Positions 32,238 through 42,169 are shown, numbered from the stretch's first letter. The stretch is 45,549 bases of DNA from Bifidobacteriaceae bacterium (GCA_031272885.1 JAISSX010000047.1:1-45549); one strand, 5' to 3'. Program-made: numbers and translations. The notes: generated by a model from the letters alone, not told the origin.

Positions 32238-34205
32238 TTGACTGCGAAACCGAAACGGCCCAGGTTCCGTGCCCCGCTGCTCTGGCTGCTGCTGGGCATG
32301 GTGCTGATCTGGTTGGTGCTGGGCAACCTGTTCCAGTCCGGCCCGTCCAAGATCGACACCTCCACCGGCCTGGCCCTGCTGGCCGGGGGCGACGTCAAGT
32401 CCGTCAAGATTGTGGACGGCGAACAGCGGGTGGACCTGACCTTGACCCAGGACTACAAGGACAAGGGCAAGTCGCTGCGTTTCTACTACGTGGAACCGCA
32501 GGGTCCCGAGGTGGTTGAGGCGATCAAGAACTCTAACGCCGAAGAGGGCTACAACTCCGAGGTCCCGTCCACCTCGTGGTGGGCCTCGCTGTTGATGACG
32601 CTGATCCCGTTCGCCATCATCCTGGCGCTGTTCTGGTGGATCATGTCGCAGATGCAGGGCGGCGGCCGGGGTGGCCCGCTCAGCTTCGGCAAGTCGAAGG
32701 CCAAACTGGTGGGCAAAGAGACACCCAAGGTGACGTTTGCCGATGTCGCGGGCGTCGATGAGGCGGTGGAGGAACTCCAAGAGATCAAGGAATTCCTGCA
32801 AGAGCCGGCCAAGTTCCTGGCCGTGGGGGCCAAGATTCCCCGCGGCGTGCTGCTGTACGGCCCGCCCGGCACCGGCAAGACCCTGCTGGCCCGCGCCGTG
32901 GCCGGTGAGGCCAACGTGCCGTTCTACTCGATTTCTGGTTCGGACTTCGTCGAGATGTTTGTTGGCGTCGGTGCCAGCCGGGTGCGCGACCTGTTCGAAC
33001 AGGCCAAGGCCAACGCCCCCGCCATCGTCTTCGTCGACGAGATCGACGCCGTGGGCCGCCATCGTGGCGCCGGCCTGGGCGGCGGCCACGACGAACGCGA
33101 ACAGACCTTGAACCAGTTGCTGGTGGAGATGGACGGCTTCGACGCCACCACCAACGTCATCCTGATCGCGGCCACCAACCGGCCAGACATTCTTGACCCA
33201 GCCCTAATGCGGCCGGGCCGGTTCGACCGCCAGATCGCGGTGGCGGCGCCGGACCTGAAGGGCCGCCTGGCCATCCTGCAGGTACACGCCAAGGGCAAGC
33301 CGATGGCGGCGGGCGTCGATCTGGAAATGATCGCCAAGCGCACCCCCGGTTTCACGGGCGCGGACCTGGCCAACGTGCTGAACGAGGCCGCCTTGTTGAC
33401 GGCCCGCGGCGGCGCCCAGCAGATCACCGACAAGGCCCTGGATGAGGCTATCGACCGGGTGGTGGCCGGGCCGCAGCGCAGTTCCATGATCATGACGGAG
33501 GAAGAGAAAAAGAACACCGCCTACCACGAGGGCGGCCACGCCGTGGTGGCGGCGGCGCTGCGCAACACCGACCCGGTGACCAAGGTGACCATCCTGCCGC
33601 GCGGCCGGGCCTTGGGCTACACCATGGTGATGCCCACCCAGGACAAGCATTCGGTCACCCGCAACGAGTTGTTGGACCAGTTGGCCTACGCCATGGGCGG
33701 CCGGGTGGCCGAGGAGCTGGTGTTCCATGATCCAACCTCTGGCGCGTCGAACGACATCGAGAAGGCCACCGCCACGGCCCGCAAGATGGTGATGGAGTTC
33801 GGCATGAGCGCCGCCCTGGGGGCGGTGCGCTACGGCCAGGCCGATGGCGAGGTCTTCCTTGGGTTGGATTACGGCCACCAGCGGGACTATTCGGAGGCCG
33901 TGGCCGCCAGCATCGACGCCGAGGTGCGGGCCTTGATCGAACGCGCCCACACCGAAGCCTGGGAAATCCTGACCGAGAACCGCCATGTGCTGGACCGGTT
34001 GGTGTTGGCGCTGCTGGAGAAGGAAACCCTGGTCGAAAGCGAGTTGACCGAGGTCTTTGCGGACATTGTCAAGCGGCCCGAACGGCCGGTGTGGCTCAGT
34101 TCGGATGACCGGCCCGTCTCCCAAGACCCGCCGGTGTTGACGCCGGCGGAGGCCCAGGCGGCTTCGACCGGGTCGGTGCCCGATGGCGTCCAGGCGGCGC
34201 AGTGA
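32238..34205 (+). CDS. ftsH: ATP-dependent zinc metalloprotease FtsH
   Basis: 655 residues starting at TTG 32238, with GGAAG upstream. Two membrane segments ([19 protein letters not shown], and [19 protein letters not shown] at about 117-135) flank a small external domain. AAA+ module: Walker A GPPGTGKT (about 207-214), Walker [12 protein letters not shown], and the SRH region [19 protein letters not shown]. Protease: HEGGH (His430), with the third ligand in the [10 protein letters not shown] region. It degrades misfolded or short-lived membrane and cytosolic proteins. The zinc motif has Gly where many bacteria have Ala (HEAGH), which is harmless. Its stop overlaps folE by 4 bp, so folate synthesis is coupled to it. 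Confidence 0.96.
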   Translation: MTAKPKRPRFRAPLLWLLLGMVLIWLVLGNLFQSGPSKIDTSTGLALLAGGDVKSVKIVDGEQRVDLTLTQDYKDKGKSLRFYYVEPQGPEVVEAIKNSNAEEGYNSEVPSTSWWASLLMTLIPFAIILALFWWIMSQMQGGGRGGPLSFGKSKAKLVGKETPKVTFADVAGVDEAVEELQEIKEFLQEPAKFLAVGAKIPRGVLLYGPPGTGKTLLARAVAGEANVPFYSISGSDFVEMFVGVGASRVRDLFEQAKANAPAIVFVDEIDAVGRHRGAGLGGGHDEREQTLNQLLVEMDGFDATTNVILIAATNRPDILDPALMRPGRFDRQIAVAAPDLKGRLAILQVHAKGKPMAAGVDLEMIAKRTPGFTGADLANVLNEAALLTARGGAQQITDKALDEAIDRVVAGPQRSSMIMTEEEKKNTAYHEGGHAVVAAALRNTDPVTKVTILPRGRALGYTMVMPTQDKHSVTRNELLDQLAYAMGGRVAEELVFHDPTSGASNDIEKATATARKMVMEFGMSAALGAVRYGQADGEVFLGLDYGHQRDYSEAVAASIDAEVRALIERAHTEAWEILTENRHVLDRLVLALLEKETLVESELTEVFADIVKRPERPVWLSSDDRPVSQDPPVLTPAEAQAASTGSVPDGVQAAQ

Positions 34206-34801
34206 GCAACCCTCCTGACGGCGTGGCGGCTCCTCTGGGCCAGTTCGACCAGGCCCGGGTGGAGGCGGCCGTGCGCGAGTTGCTGCGCGGCATCGGCGAA
34301 GACCCTGACCGCGAAGGCCTGCGCGACACCCCGTCACGGGTGGCGCGGGCGGCCCGGGAGATGTTCTCCGGCCTGCACGAAGACCCAGCCCAAGTGCTGG
34401 CGGCCCGGTTCGACCTGGGCCACCAAGAACTGGTGCTGGTGAAGGACATCTCGGTCTATTCGATGTGCGAACATCACCTGTTGCCGTTCCACGGGGTAGC
34501 CCACGTGGGCTACATCCCGGGCGATGACGGCCGCATCACGGGCCTATCCAAGCTGGCCCGGTTGGTGGACGGCCTGGCCCGCCGCCCGCAGGTGCAGGAA
34601 CGGCTGACCAGCGCGGTGGCGGATGCGTTGATGACCCAACTGAACGCCCGCGGCGCCATCGTGGTGGTGGAATGCGAGCACCTGTGCATGTCGATGCGCG
34701 GCGTACGCAAGCCTGGCGCCAAGACGGTCACCAGCGCGGTGCGGGGCATGTTGCGCACCCCGGCCACCCGGGCCGAGGCGATGAGCCTGATCCTGGGCTA
34801 G
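34202..34801 (+). CDS. folE: GTP cyclohydrolase I
   Basis: 199 residues from GTG 34202. Motifs: [20 protein letters not shown], the zinc-site [40 protein letters not shown] and [17 protein letters not shown], which contain the zinc-binding Cys-His-Cys set of the type IA enzyme. It converts GTP to dihydroneopterin triphosphate, the first step of tetrahydrofolate synthesis. It starts the folE-folP-folBK run; the next gene follows after 6 bp. Confidence 0.96.
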   Translation: MSNPPDGVAAPLGQFDQARVEAAVRELLRGIGEDPDREGLRDTPSRVARAAREMFSGLHEDPAQVLAARFDLGHQELVLVKDISVYSMCEHHLLPFHGVAHVGYIPGDDGRITGLSKLARLVDGLARRPQVQERLTSAVADALMTQLNARGAIVVVECEHLCMSMRGVRKPGAKTVTSAVRGMLRTPATRAEAMSLILG

Positions 34802-34807
34802 GTCCCC

Positions 34808-35701
34808 ATGTTTCCGCTGGTCAAGCCGTCACCCCTGCCGCCGGCCCTAGCCGGGTTGGGCCGCACCGCCGTGATGGGAATCTTGAACGTCACGCCCGAT
34901 TCGTTTTCCGACGGCGGCCGCTGGCTATCGGTTGAAGCGGCCGTGGCGCACGCCCAGGCCCTGGTGGCCGAAGGGGCCGATCTGATCGATGTGGGCGGCG
35001 AATCGACCCGCCCGGGTGTGGCGCAGCGCGTGCCGGTGGACGAGGAACGCCGTCGGGTCCTGCCGGTGGTCCAAGCCCTGGTGGAACAGGGCATCACGGT
35101 GTCGGTTGACACGATGCGGGCCTCCCTGGCGGCCGAGGCGGCCGCCGCCGGCGCCACCATCATCAACGACGTTTCGGGCGGCTTGGCCGATCCTGACATG
35201 TTGGCGGTCATGGCCGAAACCGGCCTGGTTAGCGTGCTGATGCACTGGCGCGGGCATTCCGGGGTGATGGACCGAGCCGATCGTTACACCGACGTCGTGG
35301 CCGAGGTCCAAGCCGAACTGGCCGCCCGGGCCGAGGCGGCGCTGGCGGCAGGGGTGGCGCCGGGCGCCATCGTGCTTGACCCAGGCCTGGGCTTTGCCAA
35401 GGTGGGGGACAGCAACTGGGCGCTGCTGGCCGGCTTGGACCGCCTGGCGAGGCTCGGCTTTCCGCTGCTGATCGGCGCCTCGCGTAAGCGTTTCCTGGCC
35501 ACGTTGGAGAGGGCTAACCGGGCCGCCCAAGACCCTGCCCAAGACTCCGCCCAAGACAAACCCGCAGATAGAGACGCTGCCACCGCCGCGCTGACCGCCC
35601 TGGTGGCGGCGGCCGGCGTCTGGTGCGTGCGGGTCCACGCCGCCGCGGCCAACTTTGCCGCGGCCCGGCTTGGCGAAGCCTGGCGCGCCTACCACCACTA
35701 G
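34808..35701 (+). CDS. folP: Dihydropteroate synthase
   Basis: 297 residues. Motifs in order: GILNVTPDSFSDGG, LIDVGGESTRPG, IINDVSGG, VLDPGLGFAKVGD, GASRKRFL and RVHAA. It joins p-aminobenzoate to the pterin pyrophosphate; this is the sulfonamide target. Between the SRKRF loop and the last motif there is a small repeat insertion (AQDPAQDSAQD, three GCCCAAGAC units near 35525-35560) not typical of the family, probably a surface loop. The ribosome site is weak, and the ATG is 6 bp from the folE stop, so it is likely coupled. Confidence 0.95.
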   Translation: MFPLVKPSPLPPALAGLGRTAVMGILNVTPDSFSDGGRWLSVEAAVAHAQALVAEGADLIDVGGESTRPGVAQRVPVDEERRRVLPVVQALVEQGITVSVDTMRASLAAEAAAAGATIINDVSGGLADPDMLAVMAETGLVSVLMHWRGHSGVMDRADRYTDVVAEVQAELAARAEAALAAGVAPGAIVLDPGLGFAKVGDSNWALLAGLDRLARLGFPLLIGASRKRFLATLERANRAAQDPAQDSAQDKPADRDAATAALTALVAAAGVWCVRVHAAAANFAAARLGEAWRAYHH

Positions 35702-35727
35702 CCTGCGATTTCGCGGATCATGGCCGT

Positions 35728-37623
35728 ATGGAATGGGTCCTCGGCGCCCACGGCGCGCCCCTGGACGCTATTGAAGTGCGCGGAATTACGGCCCGCGGCT
35801 TCCATGGTGCCACGGCGGCTGAACGCGCCGTGGCGCAGCCATTCTCAGCCGATGTGTCCCTTCACTTGGACACCAGGGCGGCCGCAGCGGCGGATGATTT
35901 GGGGCTGACCGTCGATTATGCGGTAACCGCCAAGCGGGTGGCAGCGATCTTGGAAGGTGAACCGCTCAACCTGCTTGAAACCCTCGCCCAGCGCATCGCT
36001 GACGCTGTGCTGGAGTCCGATGCCGTGGAGGTGGCGGACGTGGTGGTGCACAAGCCAGAGGCCCCAATGGGTGTGCCCTTCAAAGATGTCTCGGTGCGGA
36101 TTCGACGCGAACATGGCGGGCGCCATCGGGCACCTGGTGTGGCAGATGAGCCGGTACCTACCTTTAGCCCCATGTTCGGCCTGCGACCGGGTGACCTGGC
36201 CGCGGCCGGCGGGCACGGTGGCGACGCCTGGACCCCGTTCGGCGCCAAGGCGACCGGCGGGCGGGCCGCGGGCGGCCACGCCGCCGCGGTGCTGGAAGAA
36301 GACGCCGCCACCCCCCAGCGCGGTGAGGCTCGGGTCACCGGCCCTCATGGGTTGCCGCCTTCCGGCCTCAGGGTGACGGAACCGGATGGCAGCCCGCCAG
36401 CGGACGCCGGCCGGGCCAGTCACGCCGCCGACGGGCCCGCCTCAGCCCTGGGGCTGATCCCGGACGGCCAGTCGGTGGCCGGCCGCCGCCGCCGCGTCAT
36501 CGAGCCGCCGGAGGAAGTGTGGGGTCCGGTCCGCACCCTTGATGAAGTGCCACGGGTGCCGGTGGACGTGGTGATCGGCCTGGGCGCCAACCAGGGCGAC
36601 GCCCTGTCGGCCCTACGCGGCGCCCTGACGGACCTGCGAGCCGAGCCGGGCATCGAAGTCGTGGCGGTTTCACCCCTTGCCCGCACCGCGCCGGTCGGCA
36701 TGGAAGACCAACCCGACTTCTTCAACGCCGTGGCGCTGCTGCGCACCACCCTTTCTGCCCGGGCCCTGCTGCACACCATGCAGGGCATCGAAGAAAAGTA
36801 CGGCCGCGACCACAGCGGCGGGCGCCGGTGGGGACCGCGTCCCCTTGACCTCGACTTGATCGCCTTCGACACCCTGTTGGCCGGCGATGACGAACTGACC
36901 GTGCCGCACCCAGAGGCCCACACCCGGGCGTTTGTGCTGGTGCCGTGGGCCTTGATGTCGCCGGCCGGCTTCCTGCCGGGACTGGGTGGCGGGCCGGTGG
37001 CCCAGTTGGCCAACCAGGCGCCAGACCGGGCGGGCATCCGCTGGCTGGCGCCCGGCTGGGACCAGCCGGCCACGCCCACGCCGTCCTCGTTCTATGTGGC
37101 CGAGGCCCCAAGCGGTGACCTGACCCGGATCTCCCTGGGCTCGGGGCCCCTCAATGGTGTGGGCGAAGTGCCGCCGCTGCCACAACCGGCCCTGTCCCCC
37201 CGCTACGGCCTGACGGCGCCGCCGGCCGTCTCGCCCCGCTACGGCCTGGCTGCCCAACCTCCTGCACCCGGCTCGCTTGAGGCCCAGGCCGCGGCCGAAG
37301 CGGCCCAACTGGTGGCGCAAGCCGGTTTCGCCCCCTCCAGCTACGCTCCTCCGCCGCCACCTCCGCCCGCGCCGGTGCCAGCGCCCGGTCCGGCGCCAGC
37401 GCCCGCGCCCGGTGGGCCGGCCGCACCTGCCACCGCCTTTGGTGCCGGCGCCACCGGGGTGATCGGGGCCGGCGGGCTCGACGTCCCCGGCCTGCCAGCC
37501 GGTGAAGGCTCGCCCACCCAGTACATCGCGCCGCAACCGCCGCTGCTGGACTGGGCGCCGCCCCCCAGCGGCTACCAGGCTGTGGCGCCAGTCAGCCCCT
37601 GGGCCATCAGGCAATGGGGCTGA
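35728..37623 (+). CDS. folB-folK: Fused dihydroneopterin aldolase / HPPK with long proline-rich tail
   Basis: 631 residues from ATG 35728. FolB (about 1-128): RGITARGFHGATAAERAVAQ, LTVDYAVTAK, LETLAQRIAD and VVHKPEAPMGVPFKDVSV. A disordered linker of about 150 residues follows. FolK (about 278-435): IGLGANQGDALSALRGAL, GMEDQPDFFNAV, RWGPRPLDLDLIAFD and VPHPEAHTRAFVLVPW. The last 195 or so residues are Pro/Ala/Gly-rich with two ALSPRYGL-like repeats, and no enzyme domain is visible in them. The first two domains make 6-hydroxymethyldihydropterin pyrophosphate, supplying FolP. In mycobacteria the two enzymes are separate genes. Confidence 0.92.
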   Translation: MEWVLGAHGAPLDAIEVRGITARGFHGATAAERAVAQPFSADVSLHLDTRAAAAADDLGLTVDYAVTAKRVAAILEGEPLNLLETLAQRIADAVLESDAVEVADVVVHKPEAPMGVPFKDVSVRIRREHGGRHRAPGVADEPVPTFSPMFGLRPGDLAAAGGHGGDAWTPFGAKATGGRAAGGHAAAVLEEDAATPQRGEARVTGPHGLPPSGLRVTEPDGSPPADAGRASHAADGPASALGLIPDGQSVAGRRRRVIEPPEEVWGPVRTLDEVPRVPVDVVIGLGANQGDALSALRGALTDLRAEPGIEVVAVSPLARTAPVGMEDQPDFFNAVALLRTTLSARALLHTMQGIEEKYGRDHSGGRRWGPRPLDLDLIAFDTLLAGDDELTVPHPEAHTRAFVLVPWALMSPAGFLPGLGGGPVAQLANQAPDRAGIRWLAPGWDQPATPTPSSFYVAEAPSGDLTRISLGSGPLNGVGEVPPLPQPALSPRYGLTAPPAVSPRYGLAAQPPAPGSLEAQAAAEAAQLVAQAGFAPSSYAPPPPPPPAPVPAPGPAPAPAPGGPAAPATAFGAGATGVIGAGGLDVPGLPAGEGSPTQYIAPQPPLLDWAPPPSGYQAVAPVSPWAIRQWG

Positions 37624-38120
37624 CCCGCTGGCGCACCCTGGGCTCGTTGGCTTTGGCGGCGGCCGTTTGTTCGTGGGTGGTGGTGGATCTGGGCACCGGT
37701 CGCTGGTTTGACCACGTCGATGTGCCCTGGACCGTAGCCGCAGCCATGTTGGTGATTGCGCTGCTGATCCTGGCCTTGGCCTGGCCGGTGCACCAATACG
37801 TCAAGGGCAAGCGCAAGGAGATCGACCACCTGCGGGCAGCCACCATCTACGCCCTGGCCAAGGCCTGCACCCTGGCCGGGGCCGGTGTCGCTGGAGCCTG
37901 CCTGGGTGTGGTGATCGAGGACCTGCGGGTCACCAGTTCGCCGTTGGCCCGCGAGCGCCTGTGGTTGGCATTGGCGGCCACAGTGGCGGCAGTGGCCCTG
38001 AGCCTGGCTGGCCGCCTGGCCGAGTGGTTCTGCCGCCTACCTCCCGAAGACAAGGCGGCCGGCCCCCGCGACGGGGCACCTGAGCCGGATCGCGGTCGCC
38101 CCACTCCTTACCCCGCCTAA
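37614..38120 (+). CDS. DUF3180 membrane protein
   Basis: 168 residues. Four hydrophobic segments (LGSLALAAAVCSWVVVDL, AAAMLVIALLILALAWPV, LAGAGVAGACLGVVIEDL, LALAATVAAVALSLAGRLA) fit DUF3180, with the conserved ATIYALAKACTLAGAG region in the middle. A short charged C-terminal tail is cytosolic. ATG 37614 overlaps the folBK stop by 10 bp. The family follows folK in most actinobacteria (as Rv3605c does); its function is unknown. Confidence 0.9.
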   Translation: MGLTRWRTLGSLALAAAVCSWVVVDLGTGRWFDHVDVPWTVAAAMLVIALLILALAWPVHQYVKGKRKEIDHLRAATIYALAKACTLAGAGVAGACLGVVIEDLRVTSSPLARERLWLALAATVAAVALSLAGRLAEWFCRLPPEDKAAGPRDGAPEPDRGRPTPYPA

Positions 38121-38144
38121 CGCCCTCGCCCAGGTCTGCGTGCG

Positions 38145-38290
38145 ATCTCTGCACGAAAGGTCAATTCTGTCCATCCTGGTCGTTGTCATCCCGGACTTGA
38201 TCCGGGATCTCCGCAGGTCAGAGCGTTGGTCCACGGGCCGCCAGATGGCGGAATTGACCTTTCGCGCAAGAAAAGTGACCTTTCGCGAGG
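38145..38290. repeat. Palindromic repeat element, copy B (intergenic, with nested hairpin)
   Basis: Arms CGAAAGGTCAATTC (38154-38167) and GAATTGACCTTTCG (38251-38264) are identical to those of copy A. CGCAGGTCAGAGCGTTGG (38212-38229) is shared with copy A. A second right-arm-like segment, GTGACCTTTCGCGAGG, follows at 38275-38290. The interior contains a hairpin, ATCCCGGA-CTTGA-TCCGGGAT (38188-38208), absent from copy A, which looks like a separate palindromic repeat nested inside. No gene lies in this 232-bp gap between the DUF3180 and DUF2520 genes. Confidence 0.78.
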
Positions 38291-38293
38291 GGC

Positions 38294-38323
38294 TGGGGCA
38301 GGTTGGGGCAGGTTTGGGCACGT
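38294..38323 (+). repeat. 10-bp tandem repeat, about three units
   Basis: TGGGGCAGGT twice, then TTGGGCACGT, just past the palindromic element and 30 bp before the DUF2520 gene. G-rich strand; no function evident. Confidence 0.5.
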
Positions 38324-38352
38324 GAGGGCGTTGAGGCTGGGATGATTGAGGC

Positions 38353-39318
38353 GTGAGTGTGGCGGGCGAATCCCTGGCGGTAGGTGTGATCGGTTTCGGC
38401 CGGGTGGGGGCGGCCTTCGCCTCGGCCCTGCACGCGGCCGGTCACCCGGTGGCTGCCGTGGCCGCCCGCTCCGAAGCCGCCAAGGAAAGGGCCGATGTCG
38501 CCCTGCCAGGGGTACCGGTGTTGACGCCTGCCGCCGTGGTGGAGGCCGCCGGTTTGGTCTTCGTCACAGTGCCCGATGACGCCATCGCACTAACGGTGGC
38601 TGGCCTGGACGGTCACTGGCGACCCGGGCAGGTGGTGGTGCACGCCTCGGGCGCCTTGGGGCTGGACGCGTTGGCGCCGGCCGCCGCGGTCGGCGCCATC
38701 ACGCTGGTGCTGCACCCGGCCATGACCTTCACCGGCACCTCGTTGGACGTGGCCCGCTTGCGCGGCGCGCCCTTCGCCGTTTCTGCTCCGGCTGGCCTGG
38801 ACCCGCTGGCGGTGGCGCTGGCCCAAGAAATGGGCGGCCTGCCGTTCACGCTGAGCGACGACCGGCGAGCGCTGTACCACGCCGCCCTCTGCCACGCCGC
38901 CAACCACCTGGTGACCTTGGTGTCCCAGGCCAGGGACATGCTGGCAGCAGCCGGCCTGGATGACGCCGAGTTTGTCCTGGGCCCCCTCACCCGGGCGGCC
39001 CTCGACGGCGCGTTGCGGCGCGGCTTCGAGGCCCTGACCGGCCCGGCGGCCCGCGGTGATGCGGCCACCTTGGCGGCCCACGCCGAGGCCCTGCGCGGCT
39101 ACGCAGCCGCCCGCGGCGCACTATTGGAAGGACCGGTAGCCCTGGGCGATGAGGCCCAGGCCGCCCTGGACGCGGTGGCCACCTACGCTGCCTTGTCCAG
39201 GGCGACGGTGGACGGGGCGGAGCGAGCCGGCCGCATTGGGGCGGAAGCGGCCAGGCAGGCACGGGACGCCATCGAGCACTTGGCCCCGCCGGGGCAGGAA
39301 GGACGCAACCATGGGTGA
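38353..39318 (+). CDS. DUF2520 Rossmann-fold protein (predicted NAD(P)-dependent oxidoreductase)
   Basis: 321 residues from GTG 38353. The N-terminal dinucleotide-binding motif VGVIGFGRVGAAFASAL and the later VTVPDDAIA and HASGALGLDAL fit a pyrroline-carboxylate-reductase or ketopantoate-reductase-like fold. The C-terminal helical part holds ALYHAALCHAANHLVTL, the DUF2520 signature. The gene always precedes panC in this phylum (as Rv3603c does), so a role in pantothenate synthesis, perhaps as a ketopantoate reductase, is a reasonable guess. It overlaps panC by 8 bp. Confidence 0.85.
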   Translation: MSVAGESLAVGVIGFGRVGAAFASALHAAGHPVAAVAARSEAAKERADVALPGVPVLTPAAVVEAAGLVFVTVPDDAIALTVAGLDGHWRPGQVVVHASGALGLDALAPAAAVGAITLVLHPAMTFTGTSLDVARLRGAPFAVSAPAGLDPLAVALAQEMGGLPFTLSDDRRALYHAALCHAANHLVTLVSQARDMLAAAGLDDAEFVLGPLTRAALDGALRRGFEALTGPAARGDAATLAAHAEALRGYAAARGALLEGPVALGDEAQAALDAVATYAALSRATVDGAERAGRIGAEAARQARDAIEHLAPPGQEGRNHG

Positions 39319-40237
39319 GTCGCAGGTAGTGGTGGGGTTGTCGGTGCCCGATGGCGCCCGGCCCGCCGTGGTGCACACCTACCGCGAGTTGTTGCCACTG
39401 TTGCGCACCGGACCGCGGGCCGTGGTGATGACGATGGGCGCCTTGCACCAGGGCCACCTGGACCTTGTGGCTAAGGCACGGGAGTTGATGGCGCCGGTGG
39501 GTGGCCAGGTGGTGGTGACGGTGTTTGTCAACCCACTGCAGTTCGGGCCAGCCGAAGACTATGAGGCCTACCCGCGCACCCTGCCCGATGACGTGGCGGC
39601 CTTAACCGGCCTGGGGGTCGATTTGGTCTACGCCCCCAGCGTGGTGGACATGTACCCGGCGGGCCCGCCCCTGGTGCGGGTCAGCCCAGGGCCGCTGGGC
39701 GCAGTGTTCGAGGGCGCCATCCGGCCGGGGCATTTCGAGGGCGTGCTGACGGTGGTGTTGAAGTTGCTGCAACGCACCACACCTACGGTGGCCCTGTTTG
39801 GCCAGAAGGACGCCCAACAGGTGGCGGTGGTGCACCAGATGGTGAGCGATTTGGACGTGGGCGCCCGCCTGGTGGTGGTGCCGATCCGGCGCGAACCGGA
39901 CGGCCTGGCCTTGTCCAGCCGCAACCGCTACCTGGACCCGGCGCAGCGCCAAGTCGCCCTGGCCCTGCCGCGGGCCATCGCCGCCGGGGAAGCCGTGGCC
40001 GCCGCTGGTGGCACGGTGATGGCCGTGCGGGCCGCCGCCTGGGCCGAAGTGGCGGACCGCCCCGGCCTCAGTGTGGACTACCTGGAAGTGGTTGACCGAG
40101 CCGAGTTCACGCCGGTACTGGATGCCTGGACCGGACCGGCCCTGTTGATCGGCGCTATCCGGGTCGGCTCGACCCGCCTGATCGACAACGCCCCCATAGT
40201 GATCCAGGCCACATCTGGTGGAGGACCAGGCGCCTAA
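39311..40237 (+). CDS. panC: Pantothenate synthetase
   Basis: 308 residues from ATG 39311, with GGAAGGA upstream; the earlier open frame is a shadow of the DUF2520 gene. Motifs: [14 protein letters not shown] (the HxGH nucleotide motif), [42 protein letters not shown] and [10 protein letters not shown] (KMSKS-like loop). It joins pantoate and beta-alanine with ATP. PanD (aspartate decarboxylase) and CoaX, which follow panC in mycobacteria, are absent here; lysS comes next after 35 bp. Confidence 0.95.
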   Translation: MGESQVVVGLSVPDGARPAVVHTYRELLPLLRTGPRAVVMTMGALHQGHLDLVAKARELMAPVGGQVVVTVFVNPLQFGPAEDYEAYPRTLPDDVAALTGLGVDLVYAPSVVDMYPAGPPLVRVSPGPLGAVFEGAIRPGHFEGVLTVVLKLLQRTTPTVALFGQKDAQQVAVVHQMVSDLDVGARLVVVPIRREPDGLALSSRNRYLDPAQRQVALALPRAIAAGEAVAAAGGTVMAVRAAAWAEVADRPGLSVDYLEVVDRAEFTPVLDAWTGPALLIGAIRVGSTRLIDNAPIVIQATSGGGPGA

Positions 40238-40272
40238 GGAGTGGCACACCGGCGCCAAGTAGTCTTGTCCCC

Positions 40273-41778
40273 GTGAATCAACCGGTAGAAGCCCCCACCC
40301 TGTCGCTGTCCGAACAAGCCCAGGTGCGCCGCGCCAAGCGCGATGCCATCTTGGCCCGAGGCGACCAGGCCTATCCGGCCGCACTGCCCATCACGGCCAC
40401 CATCGCCGCGGTTCGGGCCGCCCATGAGGGCCTGCCGGCCGGGGATGAAACTGACGTCACGGTGGGTGTGGCCGGCCGGGTGGTGTTCATCCGCAACACC
40501 GGCAAGCTCTGTTTCGCCACCTTGCAGGACGGCCCCGGAGCCCGCCTGCAGGCGATGATTTCCCTGGCCGAAGTGGGCGATGACGCCCTGGCGGCTTTCA
40601 AGGCCGAGGTCGATTTGGGTGACCACCTATTTGTGCACGGCCGGGTCATCAGTTCCCGCCGGGGCGAGCTTTCGGTGTTGGCCGATTCGTGGCAGTTGGC
40701 AGCCAAGGCGCTGCGCCCATTGCCGGTAATGCACGCCGAACTGTCGGACGAATCACGGGTCCGCGACCGGCCGGCCGATTTGATCAACCGACAGGCCGCC
40801 CGGGACATTGCCCGGATGCGCGTGGCGGTGACCCGCTCGGTCCGCCAAACCCTGGAAGAGCACGGCTTTCTTGAGCTGGAGACGCCGATTTTGCAGACCA
40901 TTCACGGCGGTGCTGCGGCCCGGCCCTTCAGCACCCACATGAACGCCTTCGACCTGACCCTTTACATGCGGATCGCCACCGAACTGTTCCTGAAGCGGGC
41001 CGTGGTGGGCGGTTTGGAGCGGGTCTTCGAGATTGGCCGGATTTTCCGCAACGAGGGTGTCGATTCGGTGCACGCCCCCGAATTCACCTCGCTCGAGTTC
41101 TACCAGGCGTACGGCGACTACAACACCTGTGCCGACCTGACCCAGCAGATCATCCAGGATGCGGCCAACCGGGTGTTCGGCTCCACTACCGTCAAGTTGG
41201 TGACGGGCGAGGAGTATGACGTGGGTGGCCAGTGGCGTTCCATCACGCTGTACGGCGCGACATCGGAGGCCTTGGGGGAGGAAATCACACCAGAGACGCC
41301 GTTGGAGCATTTGCGGGCCCTGGCCGACCGGCTGGAACTGTCCTACGACCCGGCCACCGTAACGGCCGGCAAGCTGGTCGAGGAACTGTTCGAGCACCTG
41401 GTGGGGGACAAGCTGTATGAACCGACTTTTGTGCGGGATTTCCCGGTCGACACCTCGCCCTTGACTCGCCAGCACCGCACCACGCCCGGCCTGGTCGAAA
41501 AGTGGGATCTGTACGTGCGTGGTGTCGAGCTGGCCACTGCCTACTCCGAACTGGTCGATCCTGTGATTCAACGCGAACGGTTGGAGGCGCAGGCCCTGCT
41601 GGCGGCCAAGGGCGACGCCGAGGCCATGGCCTTGGACGAGGATTTCCTGGCCGCCCTGGAATATGGCATGCCGCCGTCCGGTGGCCAAGGAATGGGCATT
41701 GATCGGTTGCTGATGGCGCTGACCGGCCTGGGCATCCGCGAGACAATTCTGTTCCCGTTGGTCAAGCCGCTACAGTAA
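40273..41778 (+). CDS. lysS: Lysyl-tRNA synthetase (class II)
   Basis: 501 residues from GTG 40273. The N-terminal OB-fold ([20 protein letters not shown]) binds the anticodon. The class II core has motif 2 ([20 protein letters not shown]) and motif 3 ([15 protein letters not shown]), with [16 protein letters not shown] in between. It charges tRNA-Lys. Length is normal. The promoter is not obvious; the 35-bp gap from panC suggests read-through. The following gap has a stem-loop ahead of lsr2. Confidence 0.95.
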   Translation: MNQPVEAPTLSLSEQAQVRRAKRDAILARGDQAYPAALPITATIAAVRAAHEGLPAGDETDVTVGVAGRVVFIRNTGKLCFATLQDGPGARLQAMISLAEVGDDALAAFKAEVDLGDHLFVHGRVISSRRGELSVLADSWQLAAKALRPLPVMHAELSDESRVRDRPADLINRQAARDIARMRVAVTRSVRQTLEEHGFLELETPILQTIHGGAAARPFSTHMNAFDLTLYMRIATELFLKRAVVGGLERVFEIGRIFRNEGVDSVHAPEFTSLEFYQAYGDYNTCADLTQQIIQDAANRVFGSTTVKLVTGEEYDVGGQWRSITLYGATSEALGEEITPETPLEHLRALADRLELSYDPATVTAGKLVEELFEHLVGDKLYEPTFVRDFPVDTSPLTRQHRTTPGLVEKWDLYVRGVELATAYSELVDPVIQRERLEAQALLAAKGDAEAMALDEDFLAALEYGMPPSGGQGMGIDRLLMALTGLGIRETILFPLVKPLQ

Positions 41779-41795
41779 AGGGTGACTTCGTTCGA

Positions 41796-41826
41796 GGCAA
41801 TTGGGGCGCCCCTGAACCCAATTGCC
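41796..41826. promoter_or_regulatory. Inverted repeat upstream of lsr2
   Basis: GGCAATTGGG (41796-41805) and CCCAATTGCC (41817-41826) form a perfect 10-bp inverted repeat with an 11-base spacer. A competing palindrome, GGGGCGCCCC (41803-41812), overlaps it. It ends 22 bp before the lsr2 ATG. It may be a leader stem-loop or a binding site, and could also act as a terminator for lysS, though there is no T-run. Confidence 0.55.
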
Positions 41827-41848
41827 ATTACTGGAAGGAACCAGGCGC

Positions 41849-42169
41849 ATGGCGCAACGGGTGCAGGTACTGCTGCTGGATGATTTGGATGGCGGCAAGG
41901 CCAACGAGACGGTCAAATTCAGCCTTGATGGCACCTTCTACGAGATTGACCTTTCCACCGCTCACGCAGGTGAACTGCGTGATGCGCTGGCCGCATATGT
42001 GGCGGCCGGCCGCCGCCTGCCCGGCCGCGGCGTCAAGTTGGTGAGGCGCGGGCCGGTCAACTCGGATTCCGCCAAGATCCGCGCCTGGGCCCAAGCCACC
42101 GGCCGTGAGGTGTCAGACCGCGGCCGCATCCCGGCCCCGCTCCGTGAGGCCTACTACGCCGCCCACTGA
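41849..42169 (+). CDS. lsr2: Lsr2-family nucleoid-associated protein
   Basis: 106 residues from ATG 41849, with GGAAGGA upstream. The N-terminal dimerisation domain (LLLDDLDGGKANETVKFSLD, YEIDLSTAHAGELRDAL) and the C-terminal DNA-binding part SAKIRAWAQATGREVSDRGR match Lsr2. The family's RGR AT-hook-like core appears as DRGRIP. Lsr2 is the actinobacterial functional counterpart of H-NS and silences AT-rich, often foreign, DNA. ClpC, the usual next gene, is not here; gpmA follows. Confidence 0.95.
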   Translation: MAQRVQVLLLDDLDGGKANETVKFSLDGTFYEIDLSTAHAGELRDALAAYVAAGRRLPGRGVKLVRRGPVNSDSAKIRAWAQATGREVSDRGRIPAPLREAYYAAH

